Source: Drosophila pseudoobscura
Lineage: Eukaryota > Arthropoda > Insecta > Diptera > Drosophilidae
NCBI RefSeq assembly: GCF_009870125.1
Contig: NC_046683.1
Span: 41,431,869-41,495,868 of the forward strand
Direction of reading: 5' to 3'
Length of the DNA stretch: 64,000 bases
This document shows positions 26,031-37,610 of the stretch, piece after piece. Both the position numbers and the translations under genes were made by a program. Each line of letters begins with the position of its first letter. Within the stretch, counting starts at the first letter, position 1. Below the pieces are notes generated by a model. That model searched no databases, was not told where the DNA came from, and worked only from the letters and a program-made list of their open reading frames with translations.

Positions 26031-29000
26031 AATAACGCTGTGGCACACCACCATGTGGCACCATCATGTGGATCCTACCACCTACCACCTATCAGCAACG
26101 GGAAGAGCGGGAGAAGCGTGTTCCTCGCTGCAGTTCTCATGACAAAAAGCTTTTCAACGTCGTTAGCTTAATAACTGTCAAGTTGGATACATACTCGTGT
26201 GCATCGTGTGCCTGACGGCGGCTGGGTTGGCGTCGGGGCTTGGGGGTCGGGGCGTTGCTTTGGCTGCGGGGCATGGCCTGTGCCTTTCAGACACATTTTT
26301 ATACCCATCTTCTGCTGCGTCTGCTTCTGGCTCTCCACTCGCCAGGAAAGCCATATAATTACAGCAACAACGGCAGCAAGAAGATGGGGGAACAGAACAG
26401 AAGAGAAGAGCTCACAGCCCACATGTCGATGGGGTGGTGGTGCTGCCAAGGAGCGGTGTAGAGGTGGCTGCTCCTACACAGGTTATCCTTTCAAAGGACA
26501 TGTGCCAATATGACGAACTGCGGTTGACAGAACACAGAGATACAGAGGGAAAGAGAGAGATAGAATAGAATACGACCTCCGATGTGACCGACACGGCAGA
26601 TACCCACCATCAACGCACCATTCCTTTCCATTTCCTCTAAAGTGTTCTTTCAAAAAGCAGTCACAAGATAAAACACTTCCCACTTACATATACTCGTACA
26701 TATATCCTTCTGATATAGCAACTGCTGTGAAATGAAGAAGGTATATGTAAGATAGAGCTTCAGTAAGACCTCTGCTAAAATGATGATAAAATATCGTATC
26801 TGTAATGTAAAGATATGCAGAACGATGATGTAGATCAGAAATATACGCACCAATAATTAAAGATCGAACTGATATTAATCTTTTAATATTAACATATTAA
26901 GTAATGATGCTATTGCGAGATTTTAAGGATATTATATGCCTTTTGATGACTTCTTTGTATGCTTTGGTTTAGAATTAGAATACCCTCATCCAGGGTAGAG
27001 GTTGCTGCACATAGAAAAGAGTTCCAGTCCCAGTCCCAGTCCAAGTCCTCGCATGGATGTTTGTTGGATTTTTGTGAAGGAGATTTGTGTGGAAAGATCT
27101 GCACACCCATTCACTCTGTAGAGTCCCCTCCCTGCCGTCATATGGCTCTCGACCTCGTCGTGCTCATTTCCTCGAGTGGCAGCAGAAACAAAAGATTTCT
27201 ACTTGCTGCACCTTGTTGCAACCTGGGCTCGCGTCCCATCCCCATCGCCATCGCCATCCCCATTTCCATTGCATTTTTCACTCTATTAAAACCTTATCAA
27301 CGAAGCAGAAAAGTCAAATGCTGGTGCAATTCTGATTTGGGTTGGTTTGGGTTCGGTTTGGCCTTGCGGTTGACAAGCTGTTGGAATTGGCGCTTGATGG
27401 AGTCCTCAGAGAAAACTTTGGATGGGCTTCCCAGAAGGAGGCTGAGTAGGACAAAGAGCACACACGTACGGTACGAGTTTGTACAGCCGTCAGCCGCATG
27501 AAGAGTACTCGGAAATTGCAATATTTTGGATTCATTACGAATTCCCGAGGATAATTGTTGAAGCGAATTTCAGCGAGAAAGTCAAACTGCCATTGAAGGA
27601 CCTGGAACCCAGTCAATGTTCGAATCATTTATTTCCGAGTAGCACCTTCTTACGAAAGATGAAAGGCGGAGGAAGAATCTTTTATAGCCGATATCCTTGC
27701 AAATTGATTGTCATTAAAGGATTATCAACCAATTAAAACCTCTTTATCATTATTTATTGATTGATTTATACCGATTTGGAATAGTTTTTTCATTGAGTTT
27801 AGCCGAATTTGAACCAAAAGCCATTTTTTAGTCATAATACATATGTACATACATGTATGTATGTAAATAACCAATACATCTGCGATGCTTCATATCTTCA
27901 TTCCTTCCAGAAAAGAGCAGTTTAAGTCACAATCATGACAGTTGCGAGTCCCATCATCAACGTTCCATCTTAACGCACATCCAGAGAACGCACATCCCCA
28001 GAGAATCCGGCTGGAAGTGCTCCAAAGTTTTCCTCGCCACTTCATCCAGAGTTCTACAAATGCCAAACATTTCATCGTAAAGGAAATACGAGGAGACCGC
28101 ATCTCGTCCAGGATATGCTGCATCAGAGGTGTTCTGCTCGACGAGGTGATGCGGAAGAGGAGGGACTGGTGCTGTTGCTGTTGCTGTTGCTGCTGGGAAG
28201 TGGCTGGCATATAAGGAAAATCTCATTAAATGAAATCCGATGAAGCCCCCGCCATCGAGCTGCCAACCGATAGACTACGTGAATTGAGCTCCTCGTATCC
28301 AGCTCCCAAATCTGCCACCCCACGCTCTCCGGTTCAAAGGGAAAGCATCCAATCCAAGTTTCCTTCGCATTCGCTTGAAAAAGAGAATTTACCGTCAGCT
28401 TTCCCGTCGTTCGTTTTTTCGTTCTTTGCCTTTTTTTGGGTCCGCAGCAAAGCGGCAGCTGGATGGGAAGCACAAGCACCACCACCACGAGAAGGGAGGG
28501 ACAGGAGGAGGAGGAGGATGGGCATGGGGCATGAGGCAGAGGCAGAGGCCTTTGGGTTGTCATAGCAACGCAGCTAACGCGTCACTTTACGTGTCGAATT
28601 CGGGTGTTGGCAGCCATATTTGCTCTTATAGCGCTTTACTTTGCTTTTTGCCGCACAGCCCAGGAGGATGAGGACGAAAGCGAGGACCACTGCCAGGACC
28701 ACTGCCAGTGCCAGAACCCTCCCTTATGTAGCAACCCTCTGCATACATATCGGGGTGTACATATATATGTACGTACGTATGTATACAGAGTGTGTGTGTA
28801 GGTTTGGGGGTTGTCGAGGGGTGGTCCTTAGCTACCCTGGCATGCTCCTGACTGGGCTGCTTCATTTGGTTTCGCTTTTGCTCTGCCTCTGCTCTGGCCC
28901 TGGCTCTGGTCCTGGTCCTGGCTATGGCCATGGCGGGCGCCCGAGCATTTGGCACCAGTCGCGTCCTCTTTCGGTGTCCTGTCCTCTCGCGCTGTCATCT

Positions 29001-32000
29001 GGCATCCACCCACTCGTGCTTATCCTCATTTGCCGCCCCCGGAGCCTCTTTAGGTGTTGTTGTGCTCACCTTTCTCCTTCTCATTCTCCTTCTCTTGGGC
29101 TGTCCTGCTCTTGCTGTGTCCTGGCCTGTGTTGTCCTGGCCTCTGATTCTCGTCTCATTCTTTTTCTCTTCCTGCTCCCTTTTCACTTGTCCCTGCTCCT
29201 GCCCTTTACCTTCATTTTTTTCCTCTCGTTTTCTGTTATTTTCTGTATTTTTTTTGGGAGTAGATTTCGTGGTATATAGGATCCCTTATGTACACGGCAT
29301 TGGATGATGGCATGGACTGTGCTTTCTCTGGTCCTAGCCCCGTGCCTGTCCCTGTCCCTGTCCCTGTCTCTGTTCCTGTTCCTGCCTTGAGGCCCCGCTC
29401 CAACACATGTCCGTACTGTAGTCCTGTCGTTGTTGTCCTGCCGTGTCACTTGTCGTCGTCCTGCAACGTGGTATTTTGTCGTTTTATCTATTTGTGTTTG
29501 TCCTTCTCCTGCTCCTGCTCCTGGTTCATTTTCTGTTTACTTTTCTCCATGTTTTTTGTTTTTGATTCGTTTCGCTCTCAGATTCGTCTCGTTTCGATTC
29601 CGTGGCTACTGGATTCCACTTGCCCCCGTATTACCCGACTTTTGTGCGCTTCCTTCCGTTCCGAAGCTCAGCGAATATTTAATTTAGTTTACACCTCAGC
29701 TGCCAAAGGACTTTAAAATGAAAGTTCGCGCGAACTAAGTTTCCTTTCCCAGAAGTTGGCTCAAAACTTCATTGATTCGTTTGCTCAAAGTTCGGAATTG
29801 ATCTCTGGATGAACATGGAACGAGTTCAATTCGAAACTTTAACTCTGATGCGGGATACACAAGTATTTCAGAAAAACTGATCTGGAAAAAACTTAAAAAC
29901 ACAGGAAAAGGGAAGGGAAGGGGGTCAATTAAGCTTTAACTCTTAGGGTAAACGGGAATATAAATCCAAATTATAGTCCTGCCATGCCGTGAGTATATTC
30001 CATTAGTTTCGCAGCGATTCCTATGAATTCACATTCTCCTAAACTTTACAAAAAAATCTCATTTGGGTTGACAACAAACCGATTTCTGATGATCTGAAAC
30101 TAATTGTTTTTTTGTTATTCTCTGTCTATTCCTCTGTCTATTGTGTATTTTTGCCTAGAATAGTATACATCTGGATTTAGATGGAGTTAAATAAATGCGG
30201 AGGTATCCTTTCATGTATTTTCGTATTGTTGGATAGTTGTGGGGAAAAAGACAGTCAAATAAAGCAACATTAGGTTCTACTTTCTTTTTAATCATACGAA
30301 AAGTTGATATCGTAATATAGCCCATTGATTTCCCTTGTGCTGGCCGCACGCACCCTCCCCCTTCCCGTCACTCTATTCCCTTTCCGCCTATAGACAGGGA
30401 CCTAACCAAAATGTTGTCGAACAAATGTTCCCGCATATAAATCAAGCAAATCAACGAAATAATCAACAGGATCTAGGCGCAGTTCAGTGCACTCCGAGGA
30501 TATGTTTTTGCTGCGCTTCGTTCCGCTCCGCTCTGCTTTCTTTTTGTTCCTTTTTCTATAACTGAGCCCTCGCGTTCAGATGTGTTTTTGTTTTCTGTGT
30601 GTGTTTTTTTTTATCAGCGCTCATCTGTCTCTCTGTCTGTCTGCAGTTGGATTTAGAGTTGGAATGGAATCAACGCACTGCACTCCGCCCAATTACAATT
30701 GCTCCCTCGGCAGCGGCGTTGCTCAGAACTGGAAAAACAATTGTTTCGATTACGCAAAACATGAAGTTTTCCAGCGATCCGTCAGGATAATAGCTCAAGG
30801 CTGTATGGCTCTATTGTGTCTGGGATATGGATGGGGATGAGGATCTGAACGCGGCTGCTACTCCTGATACTGATGCGCTACTGCTCTGGGCTTGAATAAA
30901 TAGTTTGTCGGCTAAGCAAACAAAGTAATTGGGTTGCCAAATATTACGCAGCACAGCAAAGGATCGCCGGCAGATCTCCCTCCCTCTCCAGATCTCAAGA
31001 TGTTGTTGGGCGATAAAGAAGAGAGGTAGAACCGAGCAGGGGCAGGGCACCCACCAGTTCCCTCAAAGGTGCACATGCGCATCCTCTTTGAGATTTGCGG
31101 CGGCGGCGGCGGAAACAGACAATTTCCCCGACAATTGTCTGAGCAGACAATCCTACCATCATACCTACCATCATGCGATCTGATCCCATCCCATTTGATT
31201 CGCCCTCGCCATCTAAATGTTTCTGTAGTTAAGCTGAGAAGCTAAGTAGCTGCAATTGCCGCACTTACTCGTAGTCCTACTCGTACTCGTAGATAGAATC
31301 ACTTGGCTACGACCAAAGCCGAACCCGAACCCGAACCCGACCCCAGCCCCGACCCCGAAAGAGTTGTCCTTGCGCTGTGCTCTGAGGATGGGATTACGCA
31401 CAGTTCCATCCATGCAGCCCATCAGCAGATTGCCATCAATCCTCTCAATCGTCTCAAATTGTGCGTGGGACAAGGTGTTGAGGCAGCTGTCGCTCACTCA
31501 GAAAGTCGACACAGGATAGAGGATCCGTCGGAGAGCAGCGGACAATCACTGATGGATAAGCGGGTGGGGGGCAGCTCAGCACGGGATAAGAATGGGGCAG
31601 AAGATCAGTCCAAGACGTCGCACAAAAGCTCCACTCCGACGCTTTGAAGTGGCCGACGTCGCCGTTGGGATGATATTAGACCAGACCCCGCACCCGCACT
31701 CGCATACCCAAAGGTAAATGTTAGTTGCACAAGACTCAATTTATACATGGCTGTAGAGATTAGAGGATATTTCGAATCTAAATGATCGACTGAATCAGTG
31801 GAATGAGCTGCAAGGAGAATGTCTGAACGGTACACCGAATGTGGACCCATAAGCCTCGATTTTAATATATTTTGTTAGTCATACCCTTGAGCAGTCCGAA
31901 AAGAAATTGTATTTGCAATATCTTTTCAAAGAATAGAATAATTGCCCTTAATTTGAGTATCTAAATGGTCTTCCTCTGAAGATCCACTGCACAGATCTGC

Positions 32001-33100
32001 ACAAATATGGATTTGCAGTGAGGTTATCTCTGAAGTCAAAAAAATACTAAGAATGAAATGGTATGATCTTTTCGGAGCACCTCTGAACATTCATTGGTAG
32101 TAAATTTAGCAGGTTGATTATCTAGGCTTTAATGGTATAAACAAAAGTAGCTAAGATATCAGCACCGATAATATCAGAGCTGCTGTTCTTTAATAATTGT
32201 ATTTCAACAAAATGTCTGAAATTATTCGTATATTCATGTAAAACCCTGTACGAATTTTCATATATATTAATAATATATAGTACATACATACATATGTATA
32301 TACTTTAACAGGACACATATACGTATGTATGTATATTATTTCTTATAATCGAAACCTCCTTTGTGCATGAATATACGAATATTTATCTCTGGGTGTGTCT
32401 GAATGAGTAATAGGCTCCAGAGGGGACACGTCGCGCTAAAAATGCTGGAAAAAAGGGGGACGCCTGTCATAACTGCACAATGGCCTCACAGGACTTGACG
32501 GTGGTCGCGGCCGGGATCAGGGGCCGAGGCGGCCAACTTCCTTCCTTTGTTCGCATTGGATTCCCTATATAGATTTCATTTCGGCAAAGGTAACCGATAT
32601 GGATGCTTGTTCTTTTAATTGCTGGCTGATGGCAACAGCCGAAGCAGGAGCAGGACCAGGACACGGATCAAGCGCAGCGAAAACGATAGGCAATCAGCTG
32701 AACCTGAAGCTGAGGCAGGGACTGAGACTGAATCAGAAACGGAATCAGAATCGGAATCAGGATAACAGAAGGAGAAGGAGATGGGGCACCGCGCTATGGC
32801 TAAGCGGCGTCCATTTGGCGTCGACAGTTGGCGGTTGGCGGCATTTTGATTGTCGGCTTTTGCGGCCAGCATAAAACTATATCAAATTACAAAATACAGA
32901 AAAAAAACGCACGCTGACTGACTGACTGAAGGTAAACTGTTGGCCAGAAAACGGACAAAACAAAACCCATCCCGGTCCACCCGGGCACATAAAGAAAGAG
33001 AGAGACAGCGAGAGAGAGAGTAAGCAGCAAGTCACAGTTTCAGTTGACACAGGGATTGTCGTATAGAAATCGTATAGTACACTACAATAATTTGCGTAGA

Positions 33101-33587
33101 GACTATAATATATACTAATTGATAGCATAATAATTAATAATTAATGCTGCTTAATGCTTTTACTCGCGGTATTTGGTACTACTGACGTCAGTTGTCGTTA
33201 GACAACTTGGTCTGTTAGACCATGTCCACAGTTTTCAACGAATAGCTACGTTTTTGTTAGTGGACTAAAGCCCATGAAAACATTGGCCTTAATGAAATGA
33301 GTTTTCCGTGTCAATACTCAGTCACTTCGCCCGGGATATCGAATTCAAATCTTTAAATGTATAACAGCCCCGTCTTTGTCGACGCCGTCTGTCGGCGAGG
33401 AAACGAATACACCTCTAGTGACAAAGACAACCAACTAGTCTTCGCCACCTGGCGGCGTTCTTGCACACTACGTCTATTTTGCGGCTCTAGATGGCGGCTT
33501 TCTTTTCTACAACCAAAGAATGTTGAATAGTATCATGTTTATCAATCAAATCGTGTAATTCAACCACAAACCATACAGTAGAAAGAT
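33101..33587. other. Unassigned DNA at the edge of the transposon-rich zone
   Basis: No coding frame. Short palindromic pieces are visible, such as TGACGTCA near 33183 and GTCTGTTAGAC near 33210, and ACGCCGTCTGTCGGCG-type sequence lies near 33382. The sequence looks repeat-derived, but I cannot name a family. Confidence 0.3.
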
Positions 33588-33840
33588 GTGCTAGTTCATA
33601 CAGCGAACATGTCGCACATCGAACACAGAAGAGTTCGGCGTTCGTCTGCCGCCGCGTCATCAAGGGCCAGCCAGAAAAACAACGCGTTGGATGTGTTAGT
33701 ATACACACACAATATGATTATACAAAAATATGTGATTGTATGCTTTTTTCGTTTTAAAAGTTCTGGGATTCCGTTTTCTGTTGTGAATGTGAATGAATGT
33801 TTTTGTTTTTGAATGTATCGGAGCACATGCATTCTCAGGT
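33588..33840. repeat. Dispersed repeat, copy 1 (inverted relative to copy 2)
   Basis: This stretch matches the reverse complement of 39440-39670. The clearest match is ATGTGATTGTATGCTTTTTT near 33730. GTGTGT/ACACAC sequence next to a CAACGC core and a GGCCAGCCAG core is also shared. No coding or terminal features identify the family. Confidence 0.5.
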
Positions 33841-33919
33841 ACTTTGCGTGTGTATTATTGAATACAACGCAAAACAGATTAGCTCAAGAATAGATATACA
33901 TACATAAATAGAACACAAA

Positions 33920-34159
33920 ATGAAGTCAATTTAGAGCTTGTTGCCATTGGCCTTTAATCAGCTGCAGAAGATGATGGATTGCCTTGCGAGTGTGCCACAG
34001 CCTGTGTCGTTTTTTAAGATGCTGAACGAAGAAATGGAGAGCGCCGGGAATCTGGTGGCTTCCTGCTTTCTGAATTAACTATCTGTGAAAGATGAGCAGG
34101 AGATCTAAATTCTGAAGATACTTAACCCGGAACTCAACGATCTGCTGGATGAACAGTAG
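33920..34159 (+). pseudogene. Small degenerate reading frame, unrecognised
   Basis: From an ATG at 33920 to a TAG at 34157-34159 the plus strand reads an 80-codon protein-like sequence interrupted by in-frame stops near 33932, 34075 and 34106. The segments between them are convincing. One includes LQKMMDCLASVPQPVSFFKM and MLNEEMESAGNLVASCFLN; the last is ILKILNPELNDLLDEQ before the final stop. The composition is amphipathic and free of repeats, as in a real small protein or the C terminus of a larger one. I do not recognise the parent. A dead retrocopy or a remnant of transposon cargo would fit. Confidence 0.4.
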
Positions 34160-34399
34160 ACATGAAATGGGGTGGATTTTGTAGTTGTCACCATTGAATC
34201 TCCGATCTGAGAATCAAGGCAGTCGGTCTCGTCCAGCCGCTTGAGGAATATCCATTGAGAGAGAACAGCTCGGACAGAACATATGTACACTTTTGAATGA
34301 TACCTGAAGTCGACTAAAATATCGAATAGCTGATAAAAGCTCATTTGAGTATAGCTCATAAAAAACTAAATTTTTCAAAAGAATGCCCAAAAAGCAAAG

Positions 34400-35177
34400 A
34401 AAAAACGAGGGGGAACGTTGTGAGTTGCTGCGGACACCGCAACTCTACAGTTATACCCGATACTAAGTCAGTATGGCTCTGCTCCGGCAGACGCCGCTCA
34501 TATTGAACGACACGACAAAGAGTGCGTGCGAGAGAGACAGAAAATCAGTCTGAGCGTGACGTCGGGCGCTGCGTAGCCAGTGCAAATTGATTTGTTCCTT
34601 TTGGCTATAAAAATAATCTGATTTGATCCTGATTCAGCAATCTGATAGATATGGTCATTATCTATGATTCTGCGTTTTTAGTTTTCTCGAATCTGCAATA
34701 TTGTGGATGCAACAGATTTTCGTCCTTTGTGGGGGCGGAGTGGGGTGGTGCGAAATTTTGAGATATACGTTTCATAGTGACATCTTAAAGGAGTGTGTGT
34801 ACCAAATTTGATCACTCTAGCCTTAATAGTCTCTGAGATTTGTGGATGCCACAGATTTTCGTCCTTTGTGTGGGCGGAAGTGGGCGGGGCGAAGTTTTGA
34901 AATATTTTTGTAGCAGTGACATATCACAGAAGTCTGGATCCAAAACATCGTTGCTCTAGCTCTTATAGTCTTTGAGCACTAGGCGCTGAAGGGGACGGAC
35001 AGACGGACGAACGGACAGACGGGCAGACAGACAGGGCTCAATCGACTCGGCTATTGATGCTGATCAAGAATATATATACTTTATGGGGTCGGAAACGATT
35101 CCTTCTGGACGTTACACACATCCACTTTTACCACAAATCTAATATACCCCAATACTCATTTTGAGTATCGGGTATAA
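34400..35177 (+). mobile_element. DINE-1/SGM-like element, shorter copy
   Basis: It starts at an AAAAAACGAGGGGGAACGTT motif and a CTGCGG...CCGCA subterminal hairpin. The interior carries two copies of a CCACAGATTTTCGTCCTTTG-type unit and a GACGGACAGACGG-type core. It ends at GAGTATCGGGTATAA. It is very like the copy at 38232-39369 but lacks one internal unit. Its right end abuts a Tc1 transposase remnant, so it probably inserted into older transposon DNA. Confidence 0.75.
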
Positions 35178-35189
35178 TTATTTAGGAAT

Positions 35190-35453
35190 GATTGCGAAAG
35201 GAATGTACGACGCCCTAAGGGAAAGGAATTCGATCCACGTTTTACCAAAAAGACTGTCAAACATGGAGGTGGCAACATAATGATATGGGGCTGCTTTTCC
35301 TGGTACGTCGTAGGTCCACTTTTTCAAACAACGAACAGAATGAACGCTGAGGAATACAAATTTATATTGGAGACTTCTATACCTTATGCTGAAGAAAATA
35401 TGCCTTTGCGTCGGATATTTCAGCAAGATAACGACACAAAACAAGAAATTTAG
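35190..35453 (+). pseudogene. Tc1-like transposase fragment
   Basis: One open frame encodes part of the DDE catalytic domain of a Tc1-family transposase. It reads RRPKGKEFDPRFTKKTV, then KHGGGNIMIWGCFSW, then MNAEEYKFILE and finally QQDNDTK, where family members have QQDNDPKH around the second catalytic Asp. The frame ends in a TAG directly after this point. The N-terminal helix-turn-helix half and the last catalytic residue are missing. A DINE-1-like element lies immediately upstream. It cannot make an active transposase. Confidence 0.8.
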
Positions 35454-35943
35454 GAATAATTGAGAACTAATTTTAAGTTTAAAATATTGAATACAACTGT
35501 TTTCTGTTATGTTAAAGTTTACGTAGATGTGTGTACCTCTTATTATGATCAAGTGTGTATGTACTAGAGCCCTGCACGAGTACACACTAATTCGTATTAA
35601 CAGTTAGGAACCACACTGTGCACAGTATCAAAACATGATTCATGTATCCTTTTCACACTATCTTTCAATTCATTTTCTTTCCTTCATTTGCTGACTCATT
35701 GACTCAAGGCATAATTTTCGAGTGACTCCTGTCAAATCGTATGACTCGCACTGACACCGTTACGAAAAACGTTGTGACAGAGAGAGAGTTGTGTATGAGG
35801 TGTCTCTCTCGCTCAATTTGTTGTGCATTGTTTTGCTCACTTCAGTGTGGAATGTGTGAGTCAAACGAATCGAAAGAAAAGAAAACGTCAAAAAGCTAAC
35901 GAGAAGGACATGCTAATTATTACTAATTTGCTAATTACTGAAA

Positions 35944-36456
35944 ATGGAAAATTCGATTGTTGGTTCTTTTGATTATGTAAGTTTAGTAGAAAAATGTATG
36001 CGTGTGTTTCTATTCGAATATTATAGCACATTTAATTCGCAGTCCTTGTCACAATCTGGGTTCGAATTACCAGCCGATATAAAAGCAAAAATAATGGCTG
36101 GCCAATACAAAATTAACCAAAAACGTGGCAAAAGCAAGGTGTGGGAAGTTTTTGGCCCTGTCGTTGGAGAGGACAGCAATGTCATTCCAAACATCGTGGC
36201 ATGTCGAAATTGTTTTACGGTTTTCAAGTTTACTGGTGCCACGTCCAATTTGGTCCGGCATAAGTGCTATAAGGTTACCAAATCTGAAGAAAACGGTAAC
36301 GTTTATGAACCTGTCGTAGATGCCGAAACGAAATTATCGGTGACAAAGGTCGTGACGAAGTGGGTCGTTCAAAATTGTCGACCATTTAGTATTATCAGCG
36401 ATTCAGGACTTAAGGACATTATAGCCGTTGCCCTTGATATTGGAAGTCGTTTTTGA
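35944..36456 (+). CDS. hAT transposase N-terminal part (BED zinc finger), truncated
   Basis: An ATG-initiated frame of 170 residues. Residues about 40-110 form a BED-type zinc finger like that of Hermes/hobo transposases: a KSKVWEVFGP start, the cysteine pair in ACRNCFTVFK, then TSNLVRHKCY. A segment like the start of the hAT catalytic region follows (CRPFSIISDSGLKDIIAVAL). The frame then stops at TGA. Only the DNA-binding end is intact. Further hAT pieces follow downstream, so this is the front of a decayed element; domestication cannot be excluded from one open exon. Confidence 0.6.
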   Translation: MENSIVGSFDYVSLVEKCMRVFLFEYYSTFNSQSLSQSGFELPADIKAKIMAGQYKINQKRGKSKVWEVFGPVVGEDSNVIPNIVACRNCFTVFKFTGATSNLVRHKCYKVTKSEENGNVYEPVVDAETKLSVTKVVTKWVVQNCRPFSIISDSGLKDIIAVALDIGSRF

Positions 36457-36985
36457 CCAAACATAAACGTTAGCAACCTGCTTAACCTCACAGACTTATA
36501 AAATATGCTATTTTACTAACGATGCGTTTATCTATCTGAAGCTGAAGCAACTCGAAAATTGGATGAATCGTCTAATCATTCAGTTCAAAATATAGCAGAT
36601 ACACTTAAAAGTATTTTAACCAAATGGAATGTTGACAATAACAAAATAGTTGCAGTCGTAACTGATATCTATAACTAATTGGATCTCTTCCGATTCTAAA
36701 TGACACATTTTCGAAAAGCAAACGGATAGTTTCTTTTATTAAATCAAACACAATCGTTTATTCAAACGAAAATAACAACTAAACCCAAGACAAGCAGGTC
36801 TGATGCAATAATTATCTTAAGACAATACCTGGAAAAAATACAGGAAGGTATCTATTGTTGTTTAATAATATAAGACGAATAATAATAATATTGTTTTTTA
36901 TTTAGATGACCACAGATGATGAAATGACCGCCATACAAGAGGAAGCTAAACAGTTCTTATGCGTTCCGACCACATCCAATGGGGT
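36457..36985 (+). pseudogene. Decayed remainder of the hAT transposase
   Basis: Protein-like pieces of the same element follow in shifting frames. About 36590-36678 reads ILTKWNVDNNKIVAVVTD, the region of a catalytic Asp. About 36700-36760 reads DTFSKSKRIVSFIKSNT. About 36905-36985 reads EEAKQFLCVPTTS, the start of the C-terminal dimerisation domain. A GTATCT...TTTAG pair (about 36847-36906) could mark an old intron. The remaining length is far below the roughly 600 residues of a complete hAT transposase, so there are internal deletions as well as stops. Confidence 0.6.
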
Positions 36986-37115
36986 GCCTTTTGCGAGAGT
37001 CCCGCAAAATATTCGCAAACGAGCTCGCAAGCGACAGTGATACAAAAGGAAATTGCGTTGCGACTGCGCTGCCGCTCATAGTTCCCAAAAAAGCAGCAAA
37101 CCGTCGTGTCACGTG
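36986..37115 (+). repeat. Dispersed repeat with GCGAG/CTCGC motifs, copy 1
   Basis: This stretch matches the reverse complement of 48695-48905. Shared are GCCTTTTGCGAGAGTCCCGC, AACGAGCTCGCAAGC and CGACTGCGCTGCCG-like sequence. It is joined abruptly to the C-terminal hAT remnant, so it is probably another repeat inserted there or a chimeric element end. Confidence 0.55.
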
Positions 37116-37441
37116 TGGACTGGTCAAGAGGTGATCCGTGTTTTTCTTTTCTTAAATATTTGTTCGTTTCTGTGGCTGTAGAAACATGTGCCTATATAAA
37201 TATATGAAGCGTGCGCGGCATTTTATTTATTTTCGCTGAAGTATGCAGTGCAAAATGGATCTCTAGACTCCTAAGAGGCCTTCGAACCACTTTAGCATTA
37301 AGAAGTAAGAGCTTGTATAACTTACACAATTTGTAATATATTTTATATTGTCTACAGATGCATTTAAACAGAAGTAATTCGATTGCTCCAATGAGGGTAT
37401 TCATTTGAAAATGATGTCGTCCCCTCGGTTTGGTCTATGTC
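37116..37441. other. Unassigned repeat-zone DNA
   Basis: AT-rich stretch without a recognisable coding segment or repeat terminus. Confidence 0.35.
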
Positions 37442-37610
37442 GCGGAGGTTCAAGTTCGCTTCGAGGAGAAGTTGGGCTGCGGAGGTTCAAGTACGCTCCA
37501 AAAGGAACATTGGGTGCGGAGGTTCAAGTGCACTCTGAAGAGACAATTTGTTGCGGAGGTTTCAGTACGCTCCGAAGAATTTGGAGGCGGAGGATGAAGT
37601 TTACTCCGGG
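37442..37610. repeat. 37-bp minisatellite, five units
   Basis: The core GCGGAGGTTCAAGT recurs at 37442, 37479, 37516 and 37553, each 37 bp apart, with a diverged fifth unit at about 37587. Units are followed by CGCTCC-like sequence. The period is not a multiple of three, so no repeat protein is encoded. Confidence 0.8.

Larger units (their letters stand above)
19167..33100. other. Long non-coding stretch with many simple repeats
   Basis: No coding exon could be supported in 14 kb. The region alternates AT-rich blocks with GC-rich skewed blocks made of short-unit repeats. Examples beyond those listed separately are CGAGA/GAGTC units near 22560, a TGCTGT run near 28165-28195, CCTGTC units at 29340-29385, CCCGAA/CCCGAC units at 31320-31362 and ATCAGA/GGAATC units at 32725-32762. 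ATACATATGTAC-type tracts recur (27840, 28750, 32270-32330). Open frames of 100-200 codons here are all low complexity. Confidence 0.45.

Noticed and set aside
27957..28226. Minus-strand frame containing YDEMFGICRTLDEVARKTLE
   Set aside because: All three minus frames and one plus frame stay open across the same stretch, which points to chance in stop-poor DNA.
28230..28565. ATG frame starting MKSDEAPAIELPTDRLRELS
   Set aside because: The first 60 residues look protein-like, but the rest runs into Phe-rich and Arg-rich repeat sequence. No splice donor decides an end, and I recognise no relative. Left as a weak candidate only.
31303..31647. Plus-strand frame with a Ser/Lys-rich tail
   Set aside because: Begins in a CCCGAA repeat; no domain and no support from splice sites.
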